A DNA stretch of 35,517 nucleotides from Desulfurellales bacterium (GTDB lineage Bacteria > Campylobacterota_A > Desulfurellia > Desulfurellales > Hippeaceae). This document shows positions 7,439-15,045 of the stretch, in pieces. The stretch spans positions 1 to 35,517 of the forward strand of contig JALWEJ010000055.1 of assembly GCA_027014115.1 (NCBI GenBank). The letters run 5' to 3'. The notes below the pieces were generated by a model, which did not search any database, was not told the origin of the DNA, and worked only from the letters and a program-made list of their open reading frames with translations. Numbering within the stretch: position 1 is the first letter of the stretch; each line of letters starts with the position of its first letter. The position numbers and the translations under genes were made by a program.

Positions 7439-7460
7439 AGGGGCTGTGCGCCCCTTTTTT
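7439..7460 (+). terminator. intrinsic terminator after the zinc-ribbon gene
   Basis: AGGGGC and GCCCCT form a 6-bp GC-rich stem with a 5-base loop followed by six T, 18 bases after the stop codon. It closes the three-gene plus-strand operon. Confidence 0.9.
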
Positions 7461-7583
7461 ATTAAGCATCACTTTTCATTCGGTAAACAGCATAACCCCA
7501 CACCACAATAAATCTTACTATCTTGATTTCGATAAATCATCAATCCTGCTTTTATAGTCTTTAAAAACATTTTCATTTTCTAT

Positions 7584-8336
7584 CTACAATTTTCTGCATT
7601 TGCTGATTTTCAAATATTCTTCATCCGTATCAATGCCTATAAATTTCCTTTTTAGAAGATTCGCAGCTATGCCTGTTGTGCTACTTCCGGTAAAAGGATC
7701 TAAAATCCAAGCACCTTGTTTTGTTGAAGCAAGAATAATTCTTGTTAAAACAGAAAGTGGTTTTTGTGTCGGATGTTTTCCGCAAGACTTTTCCCATTTT
7801 GCTATTGCGGGCAAAGACCAAACATCTTTCATCTGTTTTCCATCGTTAATCTCTTTCATCAATTCATAATTGAAATAATGGGGGACTTTTGCATTTTTTC
7901 TTGCCCAAATAATTTGCTCTGTTGAATGCGTAAAATAACGACACGAGAAATTTGGTGGCGGATCTGTCTTTTGCCAAGTAACAATGTTTAAGATCTTAAA
8001 GTCAAGTTCTGTTAAAATTTGTCCGATACTAAATATATTGTGCATTGTTCCGCTAATCCAAATTGTGGCATCATCTTTCATTTTATTCCGGACAAGTTTA
8101 AGCCATCTCCGGTTAAAGTCATTCAGATATTCAAAACCTTTTGATTTATCCCATTTACCTTTGTTTACACTGGTAATTTTTCCGTTTTTAATGGTTAAAC
8201 CATCATTTGACAAAAAATAAGGCGGATCGGCAAAAACCATATCAAATTTAAAATCGAATTGTGGCAACAACTCGAACACATCACCTTGTAATAAAGTAAA
8301 TGCTTTGTCTTTTGATTTGAAATATGGTGTAATCAT
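7584..8336 (-). CDS. dpnA: DpnA-like DNA adenine methyltransferase (beta class)
   Basis: This is a 250-residue amino-methyltransferase with the catalytic motif DPPY at 37-40 near the N terminus and the AdoMet motif DPFTGSSTTG at 213-222 near the C terminus. That order defines the beta class. GKHPTQKPLSVL before the AdoMet motif is typical. In the DpnII system DpnA is the second methylase, acting on GATC and able to modify single-stranded DNA. It is the last gene of the restriction operon, overlapping the preceding gene by 4 bases. Classical dpnII order is M, A, R; here A comes last. Target specificity is inferred from the neighbours. Confidence 0.88.
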   Translation of the reverse strand: MITPYFKSKDKAFTLLQGDVFELLPQFDFKFDMVFADPPYFLSNDGLTIKNGKITSVNKGKWDKSKGFEYLNDFNRRWLKLVRNKMKDDATIWISGTMHNIFSIGQILTELDFKILNIVTWQKTDPPPNFSCRYFTHSTEQIIWARKNAKVPHYFNYELMKEINDGKQMKDVWSLPAIAKWEKSCGKHPTQKPLSVLTRIILASTKQGAWILDPFTGSSTTGIAANLLKRKFIGIDTDEEYLKISKCRKL

Positions 8337-8881
8337 CTTCTATTATGTGTCGCTATTGAAACAATTTTAAAAATATCTTTTCCTTCTTTTAATGCTTCTA
8401 ACAAATTTTTGAACATATAAGCTGTATCTAAATTAGTTTTTTCTTGAAACATTAACAGTTTTGCGATAAGCAGTAAGAACTTGACGCTATATTCCCCTTT
8501 CTCAACCAATTCAGGATATTGTGTCGCTTCATTATTTACTTGCTCTAATAAATCATCATTTAGTAAATTGTTTCTTTCTTCTTCACTCGTCAACGGTGAC
8601 ACATTATTACTCCAATAATTTATTAAGAAATCCAAAAACTCTTTTGTTTTATTTTCTTCTAAACTCATTTTTATTAAAACATCAACAGCCCAATGAATAT
8701 GTTTTGGGGTTCTTATTCTCGACCAGTTATTGTTTTCTTTTTGTCGATATTTTATTAATAAATCATATTCAGATAAACTACCTTGATATACGGCTAATAT
8801 GTATTGCCCATTAATCCTAAATATTTTTAATGGGTGATATTCTTGTCCATTTCTTTTATAAATCATATTTGGTAAACTCAT
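8333..8881 (-). CDS. unrecognised protein within the DpnII-type operon
   Basis: This 182-residue protein has no motif I can name. It starts MSLPNMIYKRNGQEYHPLK, has a short beta-rich N-terminal part with several Tyr and Ile residues, and is helical and acidic from about residue 85 on. It has no signal peptide, membrane segment or Cys cluster. It overlaps both neighbours by exactly 4 bases (ATGA), between the restriction enzyme and the DpnA-like methylase, so it is co-translated with them. No PD-(D/E)XK or helix-turn-helix is obvious. A control, nuclease-partner or anti-phage accessory role is possible but unproven. Confidence 0.75.
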   Translation of the reverse strand: MSLPNMIYKRNGQEYHPLKIFRINGQYILAVYQGSLSEYDLLIKYRQKENNNWSRIRTPKHIHWAVDVLIKMSLEENKTKEFLDFLINYWSNNVSPLTSEEERNNLLNDDLLEQVNNEATQYPELVEKGEYSVKFLLLIAKLLMFQEKTNLDTAYMFKNLLEALKEGKDIFKIVSIATHNRR

Positions 8882-9780
8882 ATCAATATCCTTTTTAAAA
8901 CACCATCTCTTAGCATTTCCAAATTCAGCAAATAGTCCGCTTTATCAAAATATTCTCTTAAAGGCTTTAAGGTAGATTTCCAACCAGCACCATCAGTTAT
9001 CCATATAAATTCTATGCCTTGATTATTCCAATACTCATTCATTTTGATGTATTCAGTAGCTGTAGATTTAAGTTTTGAACCCCCGCCACCGTAAAAATTA
9101 ACTTCTATAAAATAAAGTTTTCCCTCTTTATTTATGGCAAAATCAATTATTCGAGATGATTTATCTACCTTAACATCAATATTCCATTTCTCTTTTATCT
9201 TTTTAGCCGTTGCTTGCGGCATATATTCAATTTCCAACTCATTGCAAGTGTCTCTCACAAATTCTTCAACAAGGTTTTCCATCAAAGTGCCACCTCGGTT
9301 CTTTCTGCCGTTACTATCCAATCCAACCTCAACGCCGGTTGCATAACCCACCAAATTTTTAATTTTCTTATCCTGTAACAGCTCCCCTAATCCACTTTTT
9401 AAAATAAAATCAGCAAACGATTTTATCTCTTCTTTTTCAAAAGTTTTCTTTGAAAAATTAAATTCACGGTAAATAAAATTTCTTGTATCAATTAAAACTT
9501 CTAATGACTTATCTCTGATTGCAAGCAGTAATGGAATAGCTTTTATAGTTTCGGGATATTTCGATAATAACTCAACAGTCTCCTTGTATAAGTCTTTTTT
9601 GCCAATAAGATAATTTAATAGATTTAACTCTTTTTCAATAGGTTCAATATTTTGCAATACTTTATTCCAATTTACAAAATAACTCCATTGTGTAATTTTA
9701 TGTTTGAATGATGAGGATATTTCTTCAAAAAGTTCATTCTCTGTTTTATTCAGCAATTGACATAATTTTTTCATAAGCAT
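8878..9780 (-). CDS. dpnB: type II restriction endonuclease, DpnII/MboI family (GATC)
   Basis: This 300-residue protein matches the DpnII restriction enzyme family (Pfam PF04556). Diagnostic stretches are VEVGLDSNGRKNRGGTLMEN (151-170) and FIEVNFYGGGGSKLKSTATE (about 225-243). Asp213 (IIDFAI) and Glu226 (FIEVN) are the likely metal-binding residues of a variant PD-(D/E)XK centre. Family members cut before unmethylated GATC. The ATG start lies 35 bases inside the upstream dpnM-like gene and lacks a clear ribosome site, so expression may depend on coupling, which fits the need to methylate first. Confidence 0.9.
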   Translation of the reverse strand: MLMKKLCQLLNKTENELFEEISSSFKHKITQWSYFVNWNKVLQNIEPIEKELNLLNYLIGKKDLYKETVELLSKYPETIKAIPLLLAIRDKSLEVLIDTRNFIYREFNFSKKTFEKEEIKSFADFILKSGLGELLQDKKIKNLVGYATGVEVGLDSNGRKNRGGTLMENLVEEFVRDTCNELEIEYMPQATAKKIKEKWNIDVKVDKSSRIIDFAINKEGKLYFIEVNFYGGGGSKLKSTATEYIKMNEYWNNQGIEFIWITDGAGWKSTLKPLREYFDKADYLLNLEMLRDGVLKRILI

Positions 9781-10726
9781 TATTTGTAATTAACAACTCT
9801 GTTAATTCTCCTCGTTTATTTGGGTTAGAATTTATGTTTCTTCTTGCCATTACTCTTTTGATATTAAATCCACGGTATAATTCATCAAAAAAATTGTCAT
9901 TTGGATTTTTCCCTTTCACATCGGAGTTGCTCAAAATCCATTGATAACCCAATAAATCAATCTTTTCACAAAATTTTGCAAGTCTGATTTGTTCGCTGTC
10001 ATCAAACTCATCTTTTGCATAAGAATTGAAACTTGATGTATTACTTAAAGGTTTATATGGCGGATCAAAATAAAACAGTGTCTCTTGGTTAGCATATTTT
10101 AAAGTTTCTTCAAAATCACCATTTAATATGGTTACTTTTTGTAAAATCTGATTTACAGATCTTAAATTATTTTCATCGCAAATCATTGGGGTTTTATAAC
10201 TGCCTATTGGAACATTAAACTCGTTTTTGCGATTTACACGATACAATCCATTAAAGCAAGTCCGGTTAAGAAAAATAAATAGAGCGGTTTGAATTGTTTT
10301 ATCAGAAGTTCTGCTGTTAAATTGTTTTCTTTTGGAATAGTAATATTCCTTTTTAATATCCGCCTTATCTTTTAAAGAGTGATATTCTTCTTCCCAATCT
10401 TTTAATATGGAAATTAACTCATCTACATTTTCTTTTATTGTTAGATACGAATTGGTTAAGTCTGTATTAATATCATTTATTACTGCCCGTTCAATATTCG
10501 GATATTTTTGTAAGATCCAAAAAAGAACTGCCCCACCACCAACAAATGGTTCGATGTATGTAAATCTATCTTGTTTAATATGGTCTGGGATAGCATTGTC
10601 GATTTCATTTAATAATTGTGCTTTTCCACCAGCCCATTTTACAAAAGGTTTTGCTGTTTTATTAAATACTCTGACTTTTCTTTCATCTTCTAAAAATTTC
10701 ATGCTCTCCACACTAAATTTACACAT
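9746..10726 (-). CDS. dpnM: Dam/DpnM-like DNA adenine methyltransferase (alpha class)
   Basis: This D12-class N6-adenine methylase has AdoMet motif FVKWAGGK at about 28-35, FVGGGAV, and catalytic DPPY at 221-224, an order that is alpha class. It protects GATC in double-stranded DNA in DpnII-type systems. The frame stays open upstream to a TTG at 10789, but that stretch holds a good promoter (TTGACA/TATATT), so translation must start later. I chose the ATG at 10726 (326 residues, with GAG 7 bases upstream); the ATG at 10702 (318 residues) is the alternative and closer to the usual start just before KPFVKWAGGK. First gene of the operon. Confidence 0.92.
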   Translation of the reverse strand: MCKFSVESMKFLEDERKVRVFNKTAKPFVKWAGGKAQLLNEIDNAIPDHIKQDRFTYIEPFVGGGAVLFWILQKYPNIERAVINDINTDLTNSYLTIKENVDELISILKDWEEEYHSLKDKADIKKEYYYSKRKQFNSRTSDKTIQTALFIFLNRTCFNGLYRVNRKNEFNVPIGSYKTPMICDENNLRSVNQILQKVTILNGDFEETLKYANQETLFYFDPPYKPLSNTSSFNSYAKDEFDDSEQIRLAKFCEKIDLLGYQWILSNSDVKGKNPNDNFFDELYRGFNIKRVMARRNINSNPNKRGELTELLITNNAYEKIMSIAE

Positions 10727-10750
10727 AATATTACTCAGATATCCTTCATA

Positions 10751-10780
10751 AATATACCTATATTGATATTCGTTTGTCAA
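10751..10780 (-). promoter_or_regulatory. promoter of the restriction-modification operon
   Basis: On the minus strand a perfect TTGACA (10780-10775) is followed after 18 bases by TATATT (10756-10751). Transcription would start near 10744, about 20 bases before the methylase ATG at 10726. It is the only good promoter seen for the four genes. Confidence 0.6.
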
Positions 10781-10789
10781 AAACTTCAA

Positions 10790-11087
10790 ATTTCTTTCTT
10801 TACCTTATTTTTGCAATCATATATTTCAACCACCCAGTCAACCATTCTAACAATCTATTCAATATTTATTAATTCTATGTCTTTGAGTGAATGTTGTTTA
10901 TTCTTCTAATACATTTTTCTGAGATTCGCTTACGAATGAAACCGTAATAATTTTATCCTTTTTGCAAAAATGCACTCCAAGCTTATTTGTTTCGTTTGAC
11001 ATTTCTATACATGTTTTGATTGCGTCTTATCAATTATAGTATTTGCTCATAGTTCTTGGGGTATACTCATAGATTCAATAAATTGCT
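10790..11087. other. gene-poor stretch between dpnM and the SpoIIAA-like pseudogene
   Basis: About 300 AT-rich bases with no intact gene. The minus strand holds a short frame at 10898-11026 that may be a gene remnant (listed separately) and fragments such as MSIPQEL before a TGA near 11060. No terminator, tRNA or terminal inverted repeat of a mobile element was recognised. Confidence 0.5.
10898..11026 (-). pseudogene. possible remnant of a small unknown gene
   Basis: Forty-two sense codons lie between two TAA codons, including KLGVHFCKKDKIITVSF and ending SQKNVLEE. The composition looks protein-like and continues the decayed stretch beside the SpoIIAA-like pseudogene. An internal ATG at 11002 would give 34 residues. 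I cannot assign a family. Confidence 0.25.
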
Positions 11088-11468
11088 TTACTCATTAAGC
11101 CTCAACAATGCATCGTTTTTATTTTCAAAATATTTAACATCGCCTGAGGTAAACCAGCTTCCTATTTTTGCAGCATAATCAAGTCATTTCTTTTTTCCGT
11201 ATATTGCAATTTTTTCAAATTGATTTCCGTGCTTTAAACCCAACTTAAAATCATCCCATGCAGTGCGCGGCTCCTACCCTTCAAGTTCAACTGCATCAAT
11301 AATCGCTTTAATTTTTGGCTTTTCAACACCCTACAGGGCTGAATCAATCATCGGCGTAATTATCTCATAATCCTCATGGGTCAATTTTTCTTAAATTTTA
11401 AGCGAAAGAAAAAATTCATTTCCAACCCTTTCTATACCAATCGATAAACCGTGTACTTTATTCTCCAT
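11088..11468 (-). pseudogene. SpoIIAA-like (STAS-fold) protein, broken by four in-frame stops
   Basis: A frame of 126 codons beginning ATG GAG AAT, with a GAGG ribosome site 7 bases upstream, reads as a SpoIIAA-like protein (Pfam PF11964): MENKVHGLSIGIERVGNEFF, later AWDDFKLGLKHGNQFEKIAI and AAKIGSWFTSGDVKYF. Stops interrupt at codons 26 (TAA), 46 (TAG), 65 (TAG) and 95 (TGA). In the family a Trp is common at or near two of these sites (after EG, and after the GKKK stretch), so TGG to TAG/TGA changes explain them. No frameshift is present over the whole length. The members are small soluble proteins of uncertain function. The gene is dead unless sequencing errors are unusually dense. Confidence 0.75.
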
Positions 11469-11534
11469 AACACAACCTCAAATATTTTATTCTTTTTTCT
11501 TGTCTTTGCGGCATTTTACATAAAAAGTCAAGCA

Positions 11535-11562
11535 TTGTGCTTTTTTTAAAAAAAGTTATAAT
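11535..11562 (+). promoter_or_regulatory. promoter of thiM
   Basis: TTGTGC (11535-11540) and a perfect TATAAT (11557-11562) are separated by 16 bases. The spacer is a perfect T7A7 palindrome (CTTTTTTTAAAAAAAG at 11540-11555), which may bend the DNA. The ribosome site AGGAGG follows at 11576-11581. No thiamine riboswitch was recognised. Confidence 0.6.
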
Positions 11563-11588
11563 TTAAAAAAATGTCAGGAGGTTTAAAA

Positions 11589-12379
11589 ATGATAAATACA
11601 CTAAAGAAAAATCTTGAAGCACTAAGGGATAAAAACCCTCTTGTGCTCAATATAACCAATGCAGTTGTAACAAACATAACGGCAAACGCACTGCTTGCAG
11701 TAGACGCAAGTCCGGTTATGGCTTATGCCGAAGAAGAAATTGCCGATATGACCTCAATTTCTAAAGCATTGGTCATAAACATAGGCACACTGACAAAAGA
11801 ACAGGTCGAAACTATGTTTAAAGCCATAGAAACAGCAAACGCGCTGTTAATTCCTGTTATTTTTGACCCCGTTGGAGTAGGTGCAACAGAATAAGAAACA
11901 AAACAGCATATGACATCATCAGCAGCTTTAAAATCGATGCTGTACGAGGAAACGCATCAGAAATTGCCAATCTTGCAGGCAGAGCTATAAAAACCAAAGG
12001 TGTAGACTCAAGTTCTAAAATAGACAACATTGAGGAGTTGTCAAAAAAATTGGCTGACAAATATAACTGCATAGTATGCACAAGCGGTGCTACAGACATC
12101 ATAACAAATTCAAAAATCACATTTCGCATCAATAATGGCGATATAATGCTTACAAAAATAACAGGCTCAGGCTGTATCTCTACATCCATTATGGGTGCCT
12201 TTATGGCTGTGTCGGATAACTACTTGGAGGCTTGTTTGACAGGTGCATTGGTTGTTGGAATATCGGGTGAAAAGGCGGCTAAAAATTCTAAAGGTCTTGG
12301 GCAGTTTCAGATTGAATTTTTCGATAACCTATCTATGTTTAATGAAAACGACTTTGAGAATATCAAGGTTGAGCTTTAA
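11589..12379 (+). pseudogene. thiM: hydroxyethylthiazole kinase with a -1 frameshift
   Basis: ThiM phosphorylates 4-methyl-5-(2-hydroxyethyl)thiazole for thiamine salvage. The first part (11589 to about 11893) reads [27 protein letters not shown] ... [14 protein letters not shown] and then meets TAA. One base is missing there: the next frame continues at once with AYDIISSFKIDAVRGNASEIANLAG, then KITGSGCISTSIMGAF and GISGEKAA, to a TAA at 12377. Joined, the product would be about 263 residues, a normal ThiM. The ATG at 11589 is 7 bases after AGGAGG. The break is not in a homopolymer run, so a true mutation is likely, but a sequencing error cannot be excluded. No other thi gene is adjacent. Confidence 0.88.
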
Positions 12380-12386
12380 ATATATC

Positions 12387-13112
12387 TTAATGGTCAGGAA
12401 CTGACGGCGTTGTTGCTATTGTAAAAAAATAACTTTCAATATTGGCTTTTTTTAGTGTTTTTGCACATTCATTTATTGTAGAGCCTGTTGTAAAAACATC
12501 ATCAATCAACACGACACTATTTATACCGTTAGACCTTCCTATCTTAAAAGCACCAGATAAATTTTTCTCTCTTTCTTTATGGTTAAGCCCAAGCTGTTTC
12601 TTGGTCTGTTTTATTTTTTCCAACACATCATATCTAATCGGAATTCCTGTTATTTTTGAAACAGCTTTTGCTATATAAACAGTTTGGTTAAACCCTCTTT
12701 TTTGAATATCTTTTCTGTGCATAGGAACAGGCACAACGGCATCGCAATTTTTAAAAATATCCAATAAGGTAATTTGCTTTTTAAAATAAAACAAAAAATC
12801 TGCTACAGCAGGCTTTTTATAGAACTTTATAAATTCAATTATCTTTTTTATATTTTCTTTGTTGTAGTTAAAAAGTGAAAAGCCCTTTGCAAAATACCGC
12901 TTATTTGAAAGACACAAAGGGCATATTAGATTTTCAGCCGCTACAGGAATGGGTTTTGAGCATACAGAACACCTTGATTCGCCATAAATCTCCAAAGAAG
13001 CCATGCAGTTTTGACATAAAAAACCTCTGCTTTTAGTACTGCATAAAATACACCGCTGAGGAAAAATAAGATTAACAACAGCCCCAACAAGACTATCTGC
13101 CTGATTCAACAA
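12387..13112 (-). CDS. comF: ComF family phosphoribosyltransferase-like protein
   Basis: ComF/GntX-type protein of 241 residues. The N-terminal part is a zinc-binding domain with four Cys pairs (21/24, 33/36, 48/51, 64/67). The C-terminal part is a PRTase domain with the PRPP-binding motif VVLIDDVFTTGST at about 200-212 and RGFNQT, KTKKQ-like and LNHKEREKNL segments before it. ComF proteins support natural DNA uptake in transformable bacteria, though most members are uncharacterised. The frame starts with TTG codons (13112 or 13109) after GGGAG inside the dksA-like gene, overlapping it by 20 bases; the start is uncertain. It converges with thiM, 7 bases away. Confidence 0.9.
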   Translation of the reverse strand: MLNQADSLVGAVVNLIFPQRCILCSTKSRGFLCQNCMASLEIYGESRCSVCSKPIPVAAENLICPLCLSNKRYFAKGFSLFNYNKENIKKIIEFIKFYKKPAVADFLFYFKKQITLLDIFKNCDAVVPVPMHRKDIQKRGFNQTVYIAKAVSKITGIPIRYDVLEKIKQTKKQLGLNHKEREKNLSGAFKIGRSNGINSVVLIDDVFTTGSTINECAKTLKKANIESYFFTIATTPSVPDH

Positions 13113-13437
13113 TCTCCCTGCATCGTATGCAGTATTTTGCTGTTGGCTTGGCTTTCATTCTGTCTATTTCTATCTCTTTTCCGCATCTGTGGCATTTTCC
13201 GTATGTGCCTTTTTCTATATCATAGAGAGCTTCTTCAATATCCTTCAGGTGATTTCTGTCATTTTCTATCAAATCATATAGAATTTCTCTTGAATATACA
13301 GCGTTAGAAAAGTCACCCTCATCACCCTTTACCTGGATGTTGTTTACCTTTTCGTTATTTTTTTTAATTCTAAATGTTATTTCTTGCTTTAAGGATAACA
13401 GTCTTTCTTTCAATTCTTCCAATGTGGCATTATCCAT
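13093..13437 (-). CDS. DksA/TraR-type zinc-finger protein
   Basis: This 114-residue protein has a coiled-coil N-terminal half (ELKERLLSLKQEITFRIKKN), a DFSN...LYDLIENDRNHLKDIEEALYDIEKGTYG middle, and a C4 finger (Cys82, Cys85, Cys103, Cys106). DksA-like proteins enter the RNA polymerase secondary channel and modulate initiation, often with ppGpp. This one is shorter than E. coli DksA (151) and lacks a clear DxxDxA acidic tip, resembling the short YbiI/YocK/TraR group. GGAGG 5 bases before the ATG supports the start. Confidence 0.88.
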   Translation of the reverse strand: MDNATLEELKERLLSLKQEITFRIKKNNEKVNNIQVKGDEGDFSNAVYSREILYDLIENDRNHLKDIEEALYDIEKGTYGKCHRCGKEIEIDRMKAKPTAKYCIRCREIVESGR

Positions 13438-13467
13438 ACATTCCTCCGTTTAAAAAATAGCTACCCA

Positions 13468-13495
13468 ATAATTCCAATTTTTAAAAATTTGTCAA
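13468..13495 (-). promoter_or_regulatory. promoter of the dksA-like/comF pair
   Basis: On the minus strand a perfect TTGACA (13495-13490) is followed after 16 bases by AATTAT (13473-13468), about 30 bases before the start codon at 13437. The -10 is weak. Confidence 0.45.
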
Positions 13496-13520
13496 GTTTT
13501 TTGTGACATTACTAAATCAC

Positions 13521-14375
13521 TTATACATTTTTATCCAAAAGTTCTTTGACAAATTCGGGAAGAGCAAAACATGCTCTATGTATTTTTTCGTTGTAATATT
13601 TTAGCTTCAAGCCAAGTTTATTATATCTGCCGCTGTCAAAACTTTTTGAGGGTTTAACACCTTTATAGCCTATAGCAAAATTCCACATACCTGACGGATA
13701 GGTAGGAATGTAGGCAAGATAACACTCAACACTATTTTCAAAAGCCTTTCTCATGTTATTTACGGAACGCATCATCCACTTTGTATCGTAGTAAGGATTT
13801 TCAGCTTGAGCCACAACAAATCCGTTCTCCCTTAAAGCATTCTTAACATTTGAATAAAACTCTCCGCTAAATAAACCCTCTGCTGGTCCAAACGGGTCTG
13901 TAGAGTCTACAATAATTACATCGTATGCACTTTTTTTATCCTTCACAAACTCTATTCCGTCACCAATAATAAGATTGACTTTTTTATTATCGTATCCGCA
14001 GCCCACAAACATCATAAACTCTTTTGCACCCTTAACAACAATATCGTCTATCTCTACTTCTGTTATAGAATTTAGATATGTATGTTTTGAAAGTTCCCTG
14101 ACTGTTCCGCCATCACCTCCACCTATAACCAAAACATCTTTTGGATTAGGATGTGCAAAAAGCGGAACATTCGTTATCATTTCGTGATAAACAAACTCAT
14201 CCTTTTCTGTAAGCATAACCAGACCGTCAAGCAGCATAACTCTTCCAAAATCATATGTATCAAGTATATCAAGTCTTTGGAATTTGCTTGTTTTTGTTTG
14301 CAAAACCTCTTTTACCTTAAATGTAAAACCGCATGTTTCGCTGTATTTCTCTGTAAACCAAAACTCAGGATTCAT
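13521..14375 (-). CDS. speE: spermidine synthase (polyamine aminopropyltransferase)
   Basis: SpeE transfers the aminopropyl group of decarboxylated AdoMet to putrescine or a related amine. The 284-residue protein has the family start EFWFTEKYSE, LDGLVMLTEKDEFVYHEM, the nucleotide-binding VLVIGGGDGGTVREL, EVEIDDIVV, and catalytic-Asp region IIVDSTDPFGPAEGLF. A GGGGGAGG site precedes the ATG. It lies just after the kor terminator and no speD (AdoMet decarboxylase) is in the window. The exact amine acceptor (putrescine, agmatine or cadaverine) cannot be read from sequence. Confidence 0.94.
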   Translation of the reverse strand: MNPEFWFTEKYSETCGFTFKVKEVLQTKTSKFQRLDILDTYDFGRVMLLDGLVMLTEKDEFVYHEMITNVPLFAHPNPKDVLVIGGGDGGTVRELSKHTYLNSITEVEIDDIVVKGAKEFMMFVGCGYDNKKVNLIIGDGIEFVKDKKSAYDVIIVDSTDPFGPAEGLFSGEFYSNVKNALRENGFVVAQAENPYYDTKWMMRSVNNMRKAFENSVECYLAYIPTYPSGMWNFAIGYKGVKPSKSFDSGRYNKLGLKLKYYNEKIHRACFALPEFVKELLDKNV

Positions 14376-14397
14376 AACCTCCCCCTTTTTCTCTCAT

Positions 14398-14430
14398 AAA
14401 AAAAGGCACGCAAAACCAAATTTTGCGTGC
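14398..14430 (-). terminator. terminator of the icd-kor operon
   Basis: GGCACGCAAAA and TTTTGCGTGCC form a perfect 11-bp stem with a 5-base loop, followed on the minus strand by six T. It lies about 30 bases after the korC stop and before speE. Confidence 0.93.
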
Positions 14431-14461
14431 CACAAACAACAGATTGAGGTAAAAATTAATT

Positions 14462-15031
14462 TTAATTTTTGCCCTTTTCGGCTTTTAGTTTTTTTGCTAT
14501 TTCAACACCCATATTGAAAGCCTTTTCGTTAAGTTCCAAGAAAGCAGGCGGAACTCTCTTTTCCACAGCCTTGAAAATGTTATCAAGAGACATAATATGA
14601 GTAAGCTCGCCAGTCATTCCAACAGACAGAATATTAGCAGTAATAACATTACCTACATCATATTTTGCCGTCTTGACTATAGGGTACTCATAAACATCCC
14701 ATCTTTTTTTATCCTCTTCCGGAACGTTTACAAGACCATTGTCAACAAGCACAATAGCACCGTCAAGAGTATCACCCTTGTATAGCTCATAAGTTCTTTG
14801 ATCCAATGCCAAAAAGAAATTTATATGTGTAGATTCGGCAAAATAGATAGGCTCATCAGATATAATAATATCAGCCTTTGTTGGGCCTCCACGCACTTGA
14901 GATGTATATGTAGGCACCTGCGTTGCATATTTTCCTTCAAAAAATATAGCAGCCTCGGCTATGATGGCACCAGCCAACATATTACCTTGACCACCGATTC
15001 CCGCAAATCTTAATTCATAATGAAATGCCAT
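14462..15031 (-). CDS. korC: 2-oxoacid:ferredoxin oxidoreductase gamma subunit
   Basis: This 189-residue protein is the gamma domain (Pfam PF01558) of the 2-oxoacid:acceptor oxidoreductase family: ELRFAGIGGQGNMLAGAIIAEAA at the start, then TYTSQVRGGPTKADIIISDEPI, and ILVDNGLV-type segments. It completes the four-subunit enzyme with korD, korA and korB, in the order D-A-B-C typical of 2-oxoglutarate ferredoxin oxidoreductases. It starts 14 bases after korB and is last in the operon. Confidence 0.93.
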   Translation of the reverse strand: MAFHYELRFAGIGGQGNMLAGAIIAEAAIFFEGKYATQVPTYTSQVRGGPTKADIIISDEPIYFAESTHINFFLALDQRTYELYKGDTLDGAIVLVDNGLVNVPEEDKKRWDVYEYPIVKTAKYDVGNVITANILSVGMTGELTHIMSLDNIFKAVEKRVPPAFLELNEKAFNMGVEIAKKLKAEKGKN

Positions 15032-15045
15032 AACAGTTCTCCTTA

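Noticed and set aside
7469-7576. A 35-codon minus-strand frame (MKMFLKTIKAGLMIYR...) just after the dpnA-like gene
   Set aside because: No ribosome site, no recognised family, and such short frames are expected by chance in AT-rich intergenic DNA.
11088-11468. Stop-codon recoding in the SpoIIAA-like frame
   Set aside because: All three stop types occur in one short frame, and surrounding genes use these codons as normal stops; pseudogenisation is simpler.
11540-11555. T7A7 palindrome as a terminator
   Set aside because: It has no GC stem and lies between the -35 and -10 of thiM; it is more likely a bent spacer.
11469-11588. Thiamine (TPP) riboswitch upstream of thiM
   Set aside because: The leader between the TATAAT and the ribosome site is too short, and the conserved THI-box words are absent.
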